Assembly: GCA_027459325.1 (NCBI GenBank)
Contig: DAIDIO010000001.1
Span: forward strand, 1-64,000
Length of the DNA: 64,000 bases
Reading direction: 5' to 3'
DNA from: Candidatus Saccharimonadota bacterium
GTDB lineage: Bacteria > Patescibacteriota > Saccharimonadia > Saccharimonadales > UBA4665
A program made the position numbers and the translations under genes. Numbering within the stretch: the stretch's first letter is position 1; each line of letters opens with the position of its first letter. A model generated the notes under the pieces. That model was not told where the DNA came from and did no database searches. It saw only the letters and a list, made by a program, of their open reading frames with translations. Of this stretch, positions 17,206-26,191 are shown in pieces.

Positions 17206-18075
17206 CGGCTTCTTCTGGCAATGAGGACAAATATGAGTTCCTCTGCCGGCAACTCTTATTTTCTGTATATCGTGTCCGCAGCGCGGGCAAGGTTCATTCT
17301 CACGCCTGAATACTTTAGCAAACTCTAAATAACTTCCCTTTTTGCCTTCATGATTAACGTAATTCTTATCTGTTGAACCACCTTTATCTAGAGATAGTTT
17401 TAAGACAAATACAATTTCATCGTAGAGTTTATGTATTTGCCGGGCAGTAAGGGATATGACTAGTGTTTCAGGATGTAATTTTGCTCCCCACAAGGATTCG
17501 TCGGCATAAATATTACCGATACCGGCAAGAACTGTTTGATCAAGTAAAGCTGCCTTGATCTTTAATTTTTTCCTTTTCTCTAGTTGACGCCGTAAAACCT
17601 GCCAAGTAAAACTTGGTTCAAGCGGCTCCGGACCAACTGTTTTGAAAAAATCTATATTAGATATTTCAATTTTAGGCATTAGCCTCATCCAGCCAAATTT
17701 ACGTTGATCGTTAAAAAATAATCTGGAATTATCGGAAAACTGTAATACTACCCTAGTCGATTTATCCGGCAGCTGGCCTATCAAGGAATCATTAGGATGT
17801 CCGGCACCGAAGTTGGCTGCTACGCTTCTATAGACAAGTTGACCTGTCATTTTAAGATGAATGATTAAAGAGTATTCATTATCCAGATCAATAATTAAAA
17901 CTTTTGCTCGTCTGCGAACCTGTTGAATTTTCGCACCAAGCAAGAAGGCACTAACTTGCTGCTCGTCATTGGGAAACGACTTGGTCCAATCAAAAGATAC
18001 CTTACTTATCTCTTTGCCAACGATAAGTTGGTCTAGTCCACGTCTAATGGTCTCTACTTCGGGTAGTTCTGGCAT
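17197..18075 (-). CDS. mutM: Formamidopyrimidine-DNA glycosylase
   Basis: Excises 8-oxoguanine and formamidopyrimidines. Pro2 and Glu3 of MPELPEVETIRRGL are the catalytic residues; Lys of HLKMTGQL and the H2TH segment (ALLDQTVLAGIGNIYADESL) are present, and the C-terminal zinc finger has both CPRC and CPHC pairs. 292 residues, full length. Start at 11 bases from a TATAAT box with no ribosome-binding site, so probably leaderless. Divergent from the DciA-like gene. Confidence 0.96.
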   Translation of the reverse strand: MPELPEVETIRRGLDQLIVGKEISKVSFDWTKSFPNDEQQVSAFLLGAKIQQVRRRAKVLIIDLDNEYSLIIHLKMTGQLVYRSVAANFGAGHPNDSLIGQLPDKSTRVVLQFSDNSRLFFNDQRKFGWMRLMPKIEISNIDFFKTVGPEPLEPSFTWQVLRRQLEKRKKLKIKAALLDQTVLAGIGNIYADESLWGAKLHPETLVISLTARQIHKLYDEIVFVLKLSLDKGGSTDKNYVNHEGKKGSYLEFAKVFRRENEPCPRCGHDIQKIRVAGRGTHICPHCQKKPSD

Positions 18076-18086
18076 ATCTTAGTCTT

Positions 18087-18103
18087 ATTATACAAAGTAT
18101 AAT
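18087..18103. promoter_or_regulatory. Palindromic bidirectional -10 element between mutM and DciA-like gene
   Basis: ATTATACAAAGTATAAT is a perfect inverted repeat with a 3-base centre. It gives TATAAT on the plus strand (18098-18103, 9 bases before the ATG at 18113) and TATAAT on the minus strand (18092-18087, 11 bases before the mutM ATG at 18075). Both genes would have leaderless messages, and only one polymerase could occupy the site at a time. Confidence 0.6.
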
Positions 18104-18112
18104 GTTTAGTCT

Positions 18113-18352
18113 ATGGATTCACTCTTCAACATATTAAGCGCTAAAGAATTCAGCGAACCGGATGATGCTGTTAGGCTAAAGAACTACATCGAGCAGAAAT
18201 ACGGCATCAATGTGGGTGTGCAAATTAGAGAAAAGGATATTGTTTTAATTGTAAAAAGTTCCAGCGCTGCTAACAGCTTAAGACTCAACGGTCCGACTAT
18301 TAAGCGGGCTCTTGGTCTAAGCAAAAAACTCAGCTTTAGGATTAATGGCTAA
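18113..18352 (+). CDS. Small DUF721/DciA-like protein
   Basis: Seventy-nine residues. The second half (IVLIVKSSSAANSLRLNGPTI, then LSFRING) follows the pattern of the KH-like DUF721 domain of DciA: a hydrophobic strand, SSA-x-A-x-x-LRL, a helix and a final FRI strand. DciA loads replicative helicase in bacteria lacking DnaC/DnaI. The usual N-terminal extension is missing. The assignment rests on pattern only. Its end overlaps the convergent HAD gene by 11 bases. Confidence 0.45.
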   Translation: MDSLFNILSAKEFSEPDDAVRLKNYIEQKYGINVGVQIREKDIVLIVKSSSAANSLRLNGPTIKRALGLSKKLSFRING

Positions 18353-18917
18353 TAATATAATTCAGGTCGGCCTTAAGCGTATCCAGGTCCTGATAGGTAA
18401 TACCTTTCATACCGACTTCTTCTGCAGCTCTTACAAAACTTTCATGGTCATCTATAAATACACATTCTCTAGCTGCTACGCCAAGTCTTTTTGCTGTTAA
18501 TTCATAAATGTCGGAATTCGGCTTAATTAAACCAACTTCGGCCGAACAAACCACCTCATCAAAGCAGCGCTCTAAATTAGCTTCCCCTACTTTCTGACTA
18601 AGAACGCCTTTATTCGAATTACTCAGCAAGGCTGTTTTATAATCTCGCCTGAGTTCAGAGATGTAATCCAGAAGATCGTTGTCAGCCAGCTCCGCCCGCT
18701 TGCGGGCTGCTTGCCATTCTGAGTCAGACAAACCTAGTTGCTTTGCCATGGACCGGTTGAAATCTTTCTCACTGATAAGCCCTAGATTAGCGCTTCTTAA
18801 CATATCATCAAGAAATTGTTTGTCTTGTTTTGGATCGCCGCCGGCAACTGTAAAAGTATAATTAAAGCCCCTGCCGACAATAACTCCGAAACAATCGAAA
18901 ATAATCGCCTTGATCAT
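18342..18917 (-). CDS. HAD superfamily (subfamily IA) hydrolase
   Basis: Residues 1-191 form a HAD fold with cap. The nucleophile motif is IFDCFGVIV: Asp9 is kept, but the second, acid/base Asp is Phe, as in dehalogenase-like and some regulatory HADs. Motif II LLSNSN, Lys in VGLIKPNSDIY and motif IV FIDDHESFV are intact. Substrate cannot be told. A second HAD with similar motifs is fused to an HTH at 42201-43052. Confidence 0.8.
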   Translation of the reverse strand: MIKAIIFDCFGVIVGRGFNYTFTVAGGDPKQDKQFLDDMLRSANLGLISEKDFNRSMAKQLGLSDSEWQAARKRAELADNDLLDYISELRRDYKTALLSNSNKGVLSQKVGEANLERCFDEVVCSAEVGLIKPNSDIYELTAKRLGVAARECVFIDDHESFVRAAEEVGMKGITYQDLDTLKADLNYIISH

Positions 18918-18943
18918 ATCTCTATTGTCGCATAAAAACTGTT

Positions 18944-19501
18944 TTAGAAGTTTATGTCAGAAGTTAGCGAGTCGTAATTAGGAACTTGCCTTTGAAACAA
19001 CCTGACGGTCAGACTGGCAACGCCTTGGTATGTTGAATCTCCGCAAGAAGTTGAATACCAATGAATAAGCGTCTGATTGTTACTAACAAAGTTATATATA
19101 TAACGGTCACCTAGCGGGCAGATACCGTTTGGACTGGCTAACGCAGGATTAGTATTGCCCTTTAAAAAACCAGCAAAGTACAGAGATCTTAGAAAGACAT
19201 CGTAGCCATTCTGGTTATTAGTGAATGTTTGCTGTTTAACTACTGTGTAGTTATAAGTTGACAGCTCCTGGTAAACAACCTGGGACTGACTAACATCTAT
19301 TCTGACGGCTTGGTGAGTGGAATTAGCTCCTTCTGGTGCATCAATAATAAGACTGGCTACTGCATTAGTGGAACTGTAGTCGATAAACTGTTTTCCACCG
19401 ATACTCTTTTTACCACCTCCAGGTAAGAGCAGGATTATTACAATAATAACCAGCCCTATAACTGCCAATAGCCACAAGAAGTATCTCATGTAGTAACTCA
19501 T
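18944..19501 (-). CDS. Membrane-anchored extracytoplasmic protein, unknown
   Basis: About 185 residues: one N-terminal membrane helix (YFLWLLAVIGLVIIVIILLL), then a predicted outside domain of about 155 residues. It contains two cysteines (GICPLGDR and STSCGDSTY) that could form a disulfide. Start chosen at ATG 19501: TTGCCA, 17 bases, TAATAT (19516-19511) ends 9 bases upstream, so the message would be leaderless; an in-frame ATG at 19510 would sit inside the promoter. No family recognised. Confidence 0.6.
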   Translation of the reverse strand: MSYYMRYFLWLLAVIGLVIIVIILLLPGGGKKSIGGKQFIDYSSTNAVASLIIDAPEGANSTHQAVRIDVSQSQVVYQELSTYNYTVVKQQTFTNNQNGYDVFLRSLYFAGFLKGNTNPALASPNGICPLGDRYIYNFVSNNQTLIHWYSTSCGDSTYQGVASLTVRLFQRQVPNYDSLTSDINF

Positions 19502-19589
19502 ACAGAACATATATTATCATTTTTGTCCATTTTTGGCAAGATTTACCTATCTTTTACTCGAAATTAAAGGAGAAGAATGTCTTGGTGTT

Positions 19590-20114
19590 ATGAATACCTT
19601 ATTTTTCTTTTATTCTGCTTCTCAAATACTACTAACCAGTGGGATAATAGTTAACATGCATTTAACCCACGAAACAAGTAGGGCAACTCTTATTCAATTA
19701 ATGATAATTGGCCTCATGAATATTATTAATACAATTGCGTCCATTGTCAGTCATTGCACGCACTCCAACGGTCAGTGTGCCATTAATATGTTAACCTCAA
19801 CGGTGCTATATATCGGGATAATAGTATCCTTGATAATAATTGCAGCCTTTGGATATCTAGCGCAAAGCAAAAGAACCAAAAATAGTGTCCGTATATTGAT
19901 CGTGGCCGAGCTGATTGTTTTCTTTATTTCTGCCGTAAACATTAAATTCGGCATGGCATCACATGTCGGGGGGTTAAGTCTGTTTACTAATTTCTTTGCT
20001 TTGGTTTTATCGGTATGGGTTATAACACTGGCCTTCCGTCTTAAGCGGGCTGGTGGCGGACGAGTAGTCAATCGGCGCAGGCGTCACACCGAAGAAAAAG
20101 TACCACCCTTATAA
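19590..20114 (+). CDS. Polytopic membrane protein, unknown
   Basis: 174 residues with about five hydrophobic segments and a very basic C-terminal tail (RVVNRRRRHTEEK). ATG at 19590 is taken as start; a TTG at 19533 is in frame and would add 19 residues containing AAAGGAG-like DNA rather than a natural N terminus. The end overlaps the convergent polA by 6 bases. No family recognised. Confidence 0.5.
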   Translation: MNTLFFFYSASQILLTSGIIVNMHLTHETSRATLIQLMIIGLMNIINTIASIVSHCTHSNGQCAINMLTSTVLYIGIIVSLIIIAAFGYLAQSKRTKNSVRILIVAELIVFFISAVNIKFGMASHVGGLSLFTNFFALVLSVWVITLAFRLKRAGGGRVVNRRRRHTEEKVPPL

Positions 20115-22757
20115 TTCACCCCAGTTGTTGCCAATTGTTACGTCTACGTCAAGTCTTACTGGTAGCTTATAAATGTTTTCCATTTCAGATTTGAGGATGT
20201 CAGCCACAGCGCTTGCTACTTGCTGCTTACATTCAACCAGAATTGAGTCATGTATTTGAAGTAGCATCCTGGTCTCTGGATACTTCTCTGATAACAGTTT
20301 ATCTATTCTAATCATTGCCATCTTCATCAGGTCGGCTTCGGTGCCCTGAATCGGTAAATTAATTGCTGCCCGCTCAGCCGCACTTCTAACCACAAAATTG
20401 GAAGAATGGATATCCGGCGTAGGTCTACGTCTACCAAACAGAGTTTCCACAAAACCGTTATCTCTAGCATCCTGTTTTACTTGCTCAATGTAATCAAAAA
20501 TCGGTTTTCTTAGAGCCTTATATTTACTTATAAAGTCGCTGGCTTGTTCCATTGTCATGCCTGTAGCAACCGATAGGCCATGCGGGCTCATGCCATAGAG
20601 AATACCGAAGTTAATCACTTTGGCGTAGCGACGCATTTGCTTAGTTACGTCTTCCTGTTCACGGCCAAATACCTGGGCAGCGGTGGTGGCATGAATATCT
20701 GCTCCGCGGTTGAACATATCGATTAGCTCATGATCTTCAGCGAGAATTGCCGCCAGTCGTAATTCGAACTGTGAATAATCAGCGCTAATTAGTTTATGCC
20801 CTTTACCGGCTATAAATGCCGTTCTTATCCGTTTGCCTAAATCAGTCCGGATTGGTATGTTCTGTAAATTAGGGTCGGTACTGCTTAACCGGCCGGTTTG
20901 AGCGATAGTCATATTAAATGTCGTATGTAATCTTGAGTGTTCATCTACCTGTTTTGGTAAGGTATCAACATACGTATTCTTAAGCTTGGCGACTTCCCGG
21001 TACTGCGTGATCATATCAATGATCGGATGACTGCCCCGCAGTTTATCCAGCTCTTTAGCCGCCGTACTGTAGCCGTTTTTACCCTTTTTAATGCCGAATG
21101 TCGGTAGCTGTAATTTAGTGAACAAAATCTCCGATAATTGACTCGGCGAATCTATATTAAATTCCTGATCGGCATAACCGTAAATTTGTTGGCTAAAATC
21201 GGATATTAAATCATTTATTTCATCGGCAAAATCTTCCAGATATTTAGTGTTAAGCTCGATCCCGATAAACTCCATACGGGCCAAAACCGGGATTATTGGC
21301 CACTCGATATCTCTTGCTAACGACTCAACTTTGCCAAGTTTTTTTATTGCCAGGTGCTGGACCTCATATATCGCTTTGATTAACGATATTATTTCCGGTT
21401 CGGCCGCCAGTACGGCGTCCGGATCGAGTTGGTCAAAACCGCTACCATCATAACCCAGACATTTGCTCGCTAACTCGCTAAGCGTTTTTTCCCTACCAAG
21501 CGGGTCAATTAAAAAGGCTCCTATCTGAATATCGTGCAGAACGTCGGGCAGTTTTAGGCCTAAGCCTAAAAAGAGCTTTAACGTGGCCTTAACGTCATAA
21601 CCTATTAAGTCAACATCATTCAATAAGCGATCTAGCTGACTAGCTGTATCTTTCTGATTCAAAACTGTTTTATCTAGGCAATAAACTGTGTTTGTGTCGT
21701 CGCTCAATGCCAGTACGCAAGGTTTTTGACCATGCGCTCCTTCACAGTAGCTATGAACGAAAACAATTTTAGAGCTTAGTTTAATATCTCTAAGTTGCTG
21801 TGATTTGGTTATAAAGATAGCTTTATGCTTTTTAGTGATAGTCTGGCCGTTTTCACTTCTATGATTCTCTATAGCCGACTGCATCGTTTCGGGAAGACTT
21901 CTAAGCAAGCTTTTAAATTCTAATCTCTCCAATAAATTAACTACTTGATCTGGCTTTATCTTGCTGCCGTCGACAGCCTTTAGATCAAGTTCAAGTGGCG
22001 CGTCTACCCAAATCCTGGCCAGCTCCTTACTTAAATATGCCGAGTCCTTGCCGCTGACCAGTTTTTTCCGGAGAGAATCTTTTATTAAATCTATATTTTC
22101 ATAAATTCCGTCGAGCGTGCCATAGTTTTTAAGTAGTTCGACAGCGCCTTTCTCACCTATGCCAGGAACTCCCGGAATATTGTCTGAAGAATCGCCACGA
22201 ATCGATTTAAAGTCTAAAAACTGATTAACCTTCAGGTTATATTTAGCTTCAAAACTCTTGGGCGAGTAAAGTTCAATATTAGACAAACCGGTTTTAAGAG
22301 CATAAACCTGGATATTATCGCTAATCATTTGCAGCATGTCTAAATCAGATGTAATAAGCATTGTCTGAAGTCCGAGAGTTTCCGCCTGAACAGCAAGCGT
22401 TCCCATAATGTCATCGGCCTCATAATCGTCCAGTTCATAAAGCGGCCAGCCGAAGGCATCCAGCAGCTCGTGAAGTAACGGTATTTGTTCGTAAAAGTCA
22501 GGTGGTGCTGGTTTACGACCAGCCTTATATTCGGGATAAAGCTCTAAACGGCGGCGGATATTGGTCTTGGGCTTATCCCATGCCACCGCCACATAGTCTG
22601 GTTTTAAGCGTTTCATTACCTCCAGCGCCATCGTGGCAAAGCCGAATACCCCACCAGTCGGCTTACCATCTTTTGTGCTCAAATAAGGCAAAGCATAATA
22701 GCCTCTATAAAAGACGCTTTTGCCGTCTATAATTGCAAACCGTTTTTTGTCACTCAC
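20109..22757 (-). CDS. polA: DNA polymerase I
   Basis: Repair and Okazaki-fragment polymerase. Residues about 1-290 are the 5' nuclease (RGDSSDNIPGVPGIGEKGA). Residues about 300-480 are a 3'-5' exonuclease-like domain without recognisable catalytic acids (the exo II motif is GYDVKAT), so proofreading is probably absent. Residues about 490-882 are the polymerase, with DYSQFELRLA, RRYAKVINFGILYG and QIHDSILVE. The start is GTG (22757), 8 bases after TATAAT (22771-22766), predicting a leaderless GTG-initiated message. Confidence 0.95.
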   Translation of the reverse strand: MSDKKRFAIIDGKSVFYRGYYALPYLSTKDGKPTGGVFGFATMALEVMKRLKPDYVAVAWDKPKTNIRRRLELYPEYKAGRKPAPPDFYEQIPLLHELLDAFGWPLYELDDYEADDIMGTLAVQAETLGLQTMLITSDLDMLQMISDNIQVYALKTGLSNIELYSPKSFEAKYNLKVNQFLDFKSIRGDSSDNIPGVPGIGEKGAVELLKNYGTLDGIYENIDLIKDSLRKKLVSGKDSAYLSKELARIWVDAPLELDLKAVDGSKIKPDQVVNLLERLEFKSLLRSLPETMQSAIENHRSENGQTITKKHKAIFITKSQQLRDIKLSSKIVFVHSYCEGAHGQKPCVLALSDDTNTVYCLDKTVLNQKDTASQLDRLLNDVDLIGYDVKATLKLFLGLGLKLPDVLHDIQIGAFLIDPLGREKTLSELASKCLGYDGSGFDQLDPDAVLAAEPEIISLIKAIYEVQHLAIKKLGKVESLARDIEWPIIPVLARMEFIGIELNTKYLEDFADEINDLISDFSQQIYGYADQEFNIDSPSQLSEILFTKLQLPTFGIKKGKNGYSTAAKELDKLRGSHPIIDMITQYREVAKLKNTYVDTLPKQVDEHSRLHTTFNMTIAQTGRLSSTDPNLQNIPIRTDLGKRIRTAFIAGKGHKLISADYSQFELRLAAILAEDHELIDMFNRGADIHATTAAQVFGREQEDVTKQMRRYAKVINFGILYGMSPHGLSVATGMTMEQASDFISKYKALRKPIFDYIEQVKQDARDNGFVETLFGRRRPTPDIHSSNFVVRSAAERAAINLPIQGTEADLMKMAMIRIDKLLSEKYPETRMLLQIHDSILVECKQQVASAVADILKSEMENIYKLPVRLDVDVTIGNNWGEL

Positions 22758-22843
22758 TAGGTGTAATTATACTCTTAACAACTGCAGTCTGTCTTGGTGC
22801 TAAATTATCCGTCTAGACCCATTACCATATATAATGCTTATGC

Positions 22844-25609
22844 ATGCCTTCAGAAATTAAACACCTAAATTACTACCGCTTAAGCCCTGACGACGTACTT
22901 TCTCAACTGACGACAACTAAAAAGGGCTTATCTAGCGAGCGCGCTTCAGAACGGTTAAGCCGGCTGGGGCCTAACGCGCTAGTACGTGTCAAGCGAGAAC
23001 CTATAGTTCTAACATTTGCTCGGCAGTTTAAAGATTTGCTGGTAATAATGCTTCTTGTCAGTGCGGGCTTAAGTATTTATCTTAAAGACGCCAAAACTGC
23101 CATAATATTGCTACTTATTGCCCTGATGAACGCTTTTGTCGGGTTCTTTCAGGAATACAAGGCTGAAAGCCTCCTCAAAAGCTTAGAGAAGCTACTGGTG
23201 CCTAAAGCCAAGGTTATGCGCGATGGCAAACTGGAGGAACTGGATTCAGAAAAGCTGGTAATCGGCGACATTATCTATGTTGAAGAGGGCGATAGCGTAC
23301 CGGCCGACCTCAGAATAATTGAGGAGCAAGAGCTATCAACTAACGACTTTGCTTTAACGGGTGAAAGTAACCCTAGCCGGAAATTCGTTCATGCAATTTC
23401 AGCCGATGTACCCCTAGCTAATCGTCATAACCTGTTATTTATGGGTACAACCGTAGCTACCGGCAGTGGTACAGCAGTAGTTATAGGAACCGGCATGCAT
23501 AGTGAACTCGGCCGTATTGCTAGCTTATCTGAAGATACGAAGTCTGAGGCCTCACCGCTGCAAAAGGAAATGCACCACTTAGCCACCAGACTGGCGACAG
23601 GGACTATTATTTTAGCCGCTCTTCTGACTTTAATAGCACTGCGGTCGCATTTAGGCCTGCATGCGGCAATCTTATTCGGCATCGGAATTGGTGCCGCTAT
23701 GATACCTAACGGATTAGTCGCTGAAGTTAACATAACCCTAGCTCAGTCAGCCGCTAAATTAACCAAGGCTAAAGCTCTGGTAAAAAAACTTTCAGCTGTT
23801 GAAACGCTTGGTGCAACCAATTTTATTCTAACGGATAAAACCGGCACTCTTACCAAAAACCAAATGACCGTTACGGAACTACTTATTGGCAGAACCCAAT
23901 ATAAAGTAACTGGTACCGGCTATGAAACTAACGGTGATATTGTTGATGCGAATGGTAAATCTTTGCAACCTGACGCTATCAAGAAACTTGATCTGTTCTT
24001 TAAGACTGGGGTGCTGTCTTCCAATGCTAAAGTCAATCCGCCAGACAGCGAACATGCTACTTGGTACGTCGTAGGCGACCCTACCGAAGGCGCTTTAATT
24101 ACTCTTGCCCGGAAAGCCGGACTCGACCCTGAAATAATTACTTCAGCGTCTCCCGAACTGAAAGAATTTCAGTTTGATTCAGCCCGAAAGCTACTTAGCT
24201 CTGTTAGAAAACAGGATGATAAGGTGGTAGTTTTTACTAAAGGTGCGCCAGAAAGTTTATTGCGGAAGTCCCAACAAATTTGGGACCATGGGCTTGTCCG
24301 TAAACTCACCGAACGCGACCGGACCTACATTCTTAACTATAACGAGACCGAAGCGATGTCTGCCAAGCGCAATTTAGCTTATGGCTACCGAATTCTGCCC
24401 AAGTCTGCCATACATAAAACCTTTAATATGGACGAGGTTGAGCAGGACTTCATTTTCTTAGGTGTAGTCTCAATGATCGATCCACTACGCGAAGCCGTTC
24501 CAGCCGCTATGGAATCAGCCGAAATGGCCCATGTTAAAGTCTCGATTGTGACTGGCGATTATCCAACTACCGCTAAAGCTATTGCCTTGCAGGCCAAACT
24601 GTCATCAGATATAACCATCATCCTTGGTGAAGAGCTTAGTAAATTAGCCGATATCCAGATATTACAGCTAGTGGAAAAAGGAGGTGCCGTTTTTTCTAGA
24701 GTGGCCCCCGAGGATAAACTCCGCATAGTGGAGATCGTGAAGCGTTCCGGTCACGTCGTCGCCGTAACCGGGGACGGTATTAATGACGCCCCAGCCCTCA
24801 AGCGGGCTGATATCGGAGTTGCTATGGGGCGCACCGGTACAGACGTAGCTAAAGATGCTGCTGACATAATCCTGCTGGATGATAGTTTCGACACTTTAGT
24901 CGGGGCTATTAAGCAAGGCCGGCTGACTTACCAGAACATCAAGAAAGCCGCCCGCTGCGCCCTAACAGACAACGCTGGCGAGTTATTTACTGTGCTAATC
25001 GGCCTGGCCGCCCTGTCCTTGTTCAAAGTTGCTCCAGCCATTACAGCCATCCAAATACTGGCAATCGATGTGGTGGCGCAAATTCTACCTATTACCGCCT
25101 TAGGTTGGGATGATGATCAACATAACTTAATGCACGATAAACCCAGGAACTTAAAAGACCACATTATTACCAAACTCTCGGTGGTTGGCTTTGTAAGTTA
25201 TGGCTTTATGGCTTCCGCTCTTGCCTACCTTAATTACTTGCTGTTCTTTAACCGGCACCACTTAAGTGCTGCGCATTTAGGTAATTACTCAGCGCAACCA
25301 ATTTATCATCAGGCTACTACGCTAACCTACTTAACTCTAGTTCTATGTCTCTATGTCTACTTGTTATTTGAGCGAAGCGACCGGCGCGAAAAATTCTTCA
25401 GCCCTTATCTTTGGAGTAACAAAAAACTGTTGATGGCTTTCGGTGCTTCATTCTTTTTAATCGCCAACATTATCTATAACCCGGTTATTCAACCATATTT
25501 TAGCTCAGGTAGCTTAAGTTTAATTGATTGGGTGTGTGCTCTCTCGGCTGCATTAATATACCTGGTTATCAGGCTGCTGCAGCGCAACTTACCGCCGCTA
25601 AAGACCTAA
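22844..25609 (+). CDS. P-type cation-transporting ATPase (P2-like)
   Basis: 921 residues in the SERCA/PMR1-like layout: cation_ATPase_N domain (1-75), TGES actuator loop (172-175), phosphorylation motif DKTGTLT (Asp331-), KGAPE in the nucleotide domain, GDGINDAPAL hinge and a C-terminal group of six membrane helices. The M4 ion site reads IPNGL (Asn289) instead of PEGL, and M6 reads DVVAQILP; M5 keeps NAGE. Ion specificity is therefore uncertain (Ca2+, Na+/K+ or Mn2+). TATAAT at 22830-22835 ends 8 bases before the ATG: predicted leaderless. Overlaps the convergent kinase gene by 12 bases. Confidence 0.9.
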   Translation: MPSEIKHLNYYRLSPDDVLSQLTTTKKGLSSERASERLSRLGPNALVRVKREPIVLTFARQFKDLLVIMLLVSAGLSIYLKDAKTAIILLLIALMNAFVGFFQEYKAESLLKSLEKLLVPKAKVMRDGKLEELDSEKLVIGDIIYVEEGDSVPADLRIIEEQELSTNDFALTGESNPSRKFVHAISADVPLANRHNLLFMGTTVATGSGTAVVIGTGMHSELGRIASLSEDTKSEASPLQKEMHHLATRLATGTIILAALLTLIALRSHLGLHAAILFGIGIGAAMIPNGLVAEVNITLAQSAAKLTKAKALVKKLSAVETLGATNFILTDKTGTLTKNQMTVTELLIGRTQYKVTGTGYETNGDIVDANGKSLQPDAIKKLDLFFKTGVLSSNAKVNPPDSEHATWYVVGDPTEGALITLARKAGLDPEIITSASPELKEFQFDSARKLLSSVRKQDDKVVVFTKGAPESLLRKSQQIWDHGLVRKLTERDRTYILNYNETEAMSAKRNLAYGYRILPKSAIHKTFNMDEVEQDFIFLGVVSMIDPLREAVPAAMESAEMAHVKVSIVTGDYPTTAKAIALQAKLSSDITIILGEELSKLADIQILQLVEKGGAVFSRVAPEDKLRIVEIVKRSGHVVAVTGDGINDAPALKRADIGVAMGRTGTDVAKDAADIILLDDSFDTLVGAIKQGRLTYQNIKKAARCALTDNAGELFTVLIGLAALSLFKVAPAITAIQILAIDVVAQILPITALGWDDDQHNLMHDKPRNLKDHIITKLSVVGFVSYGFMASALAYLNYLLFFNRHHLSAAHLGNYSAQPIYHQATTLTYLTLVLCLYVYLLFERSDRREKFFSPYLWSNKKLLMAFGASFFLIANIIYNPVIQPYFSSGSLSLIDWVCALSAALIYLVIRLLQRNLPPLKT

Positions 25610-26185
25610 CTTTTCAGATAAATAGCTCGAAAAGTCGTCAATATTATCGAAGTTATTTAAGAGAATCATGTCAGACTTATCTTTCACGCCCTGCATGCTT
25701 AAGGTTGCTTCATCGCCCTCATGAATCATTTCAGCCTGCTCTTCAGCAAGAAATTGCTCAAATGTCTTATTATCTTCTTCGGCTCTGCCACGGAGGTCTT
25801 TATTGGCTTGGATACGCTCATAGCGTTTCCGTGGATCAGCATCAAGCCAGATAACCATTCCTTTGAACTCATGAATCCTATCAGCCTCACCGGGGTTACG
25901 AAGCGATGCCGTAGCTAGTCCGCTATAGCTCTCTTCTCTCGATTCAAATTCAGCAATTGCCTTATCCATTAGTACTCCCAGCCCCAGTTCACGTCGCCAT
26001 TCGGCACTAATGGCTCGTAAGTTCTGTCGTTCAACTGACAAACCTCGTCTTTTTGCTTCATCGCGCAGTAGTTCTGTCACCGAAAGAAACAAGAAGTTAT
26101 ACTTTTGGGCTAAAATATGGCCAGCGCTATCCTTGCCCGAGCCATTTGTTCCAGAAATACCAATAATCTTTATTTTGCTGCTCAT
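25598..26185 (-). CDS. P-loop nucleotide kinase-like protein (dephospho-CoA/nucleoside kinase type)
   Basis: 195 residues with a P-loop at 11-20 (SGTNGSGKDS) and an adenylate-kinase/DPCK-like fold: lid-type helices, and a VIWLDADPRKRYERI segment typical of these kinases. ATG start, 6 bases after rpoD on the same strand, so it probably shares the dnaG-rpoD transcript. The substrate is not evident from sequence; dephospho-CoA kinase is one option, but the family-specific motifs are not clear. Confidence 0.65.
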   Translation of the reverse strand: MSSKIKIIGISGTNGSGKDSAGHILAQKYNFLFLSVTELLRDEAKRRGLSVERQNLRAISAEWRRELGLGVLMDKAIAEFESREESYSGLATASLRNPGEADRIHEFKGMVIWLDADPRKRYERIQANKDLRGRAEEDNKTFEQFLAEEQAEMIHEGDEATLSMQGVKDKSDMILLNNFDNIDDFSSYLSEKLGL

Positions 26186-26191
26186 TGGCTT

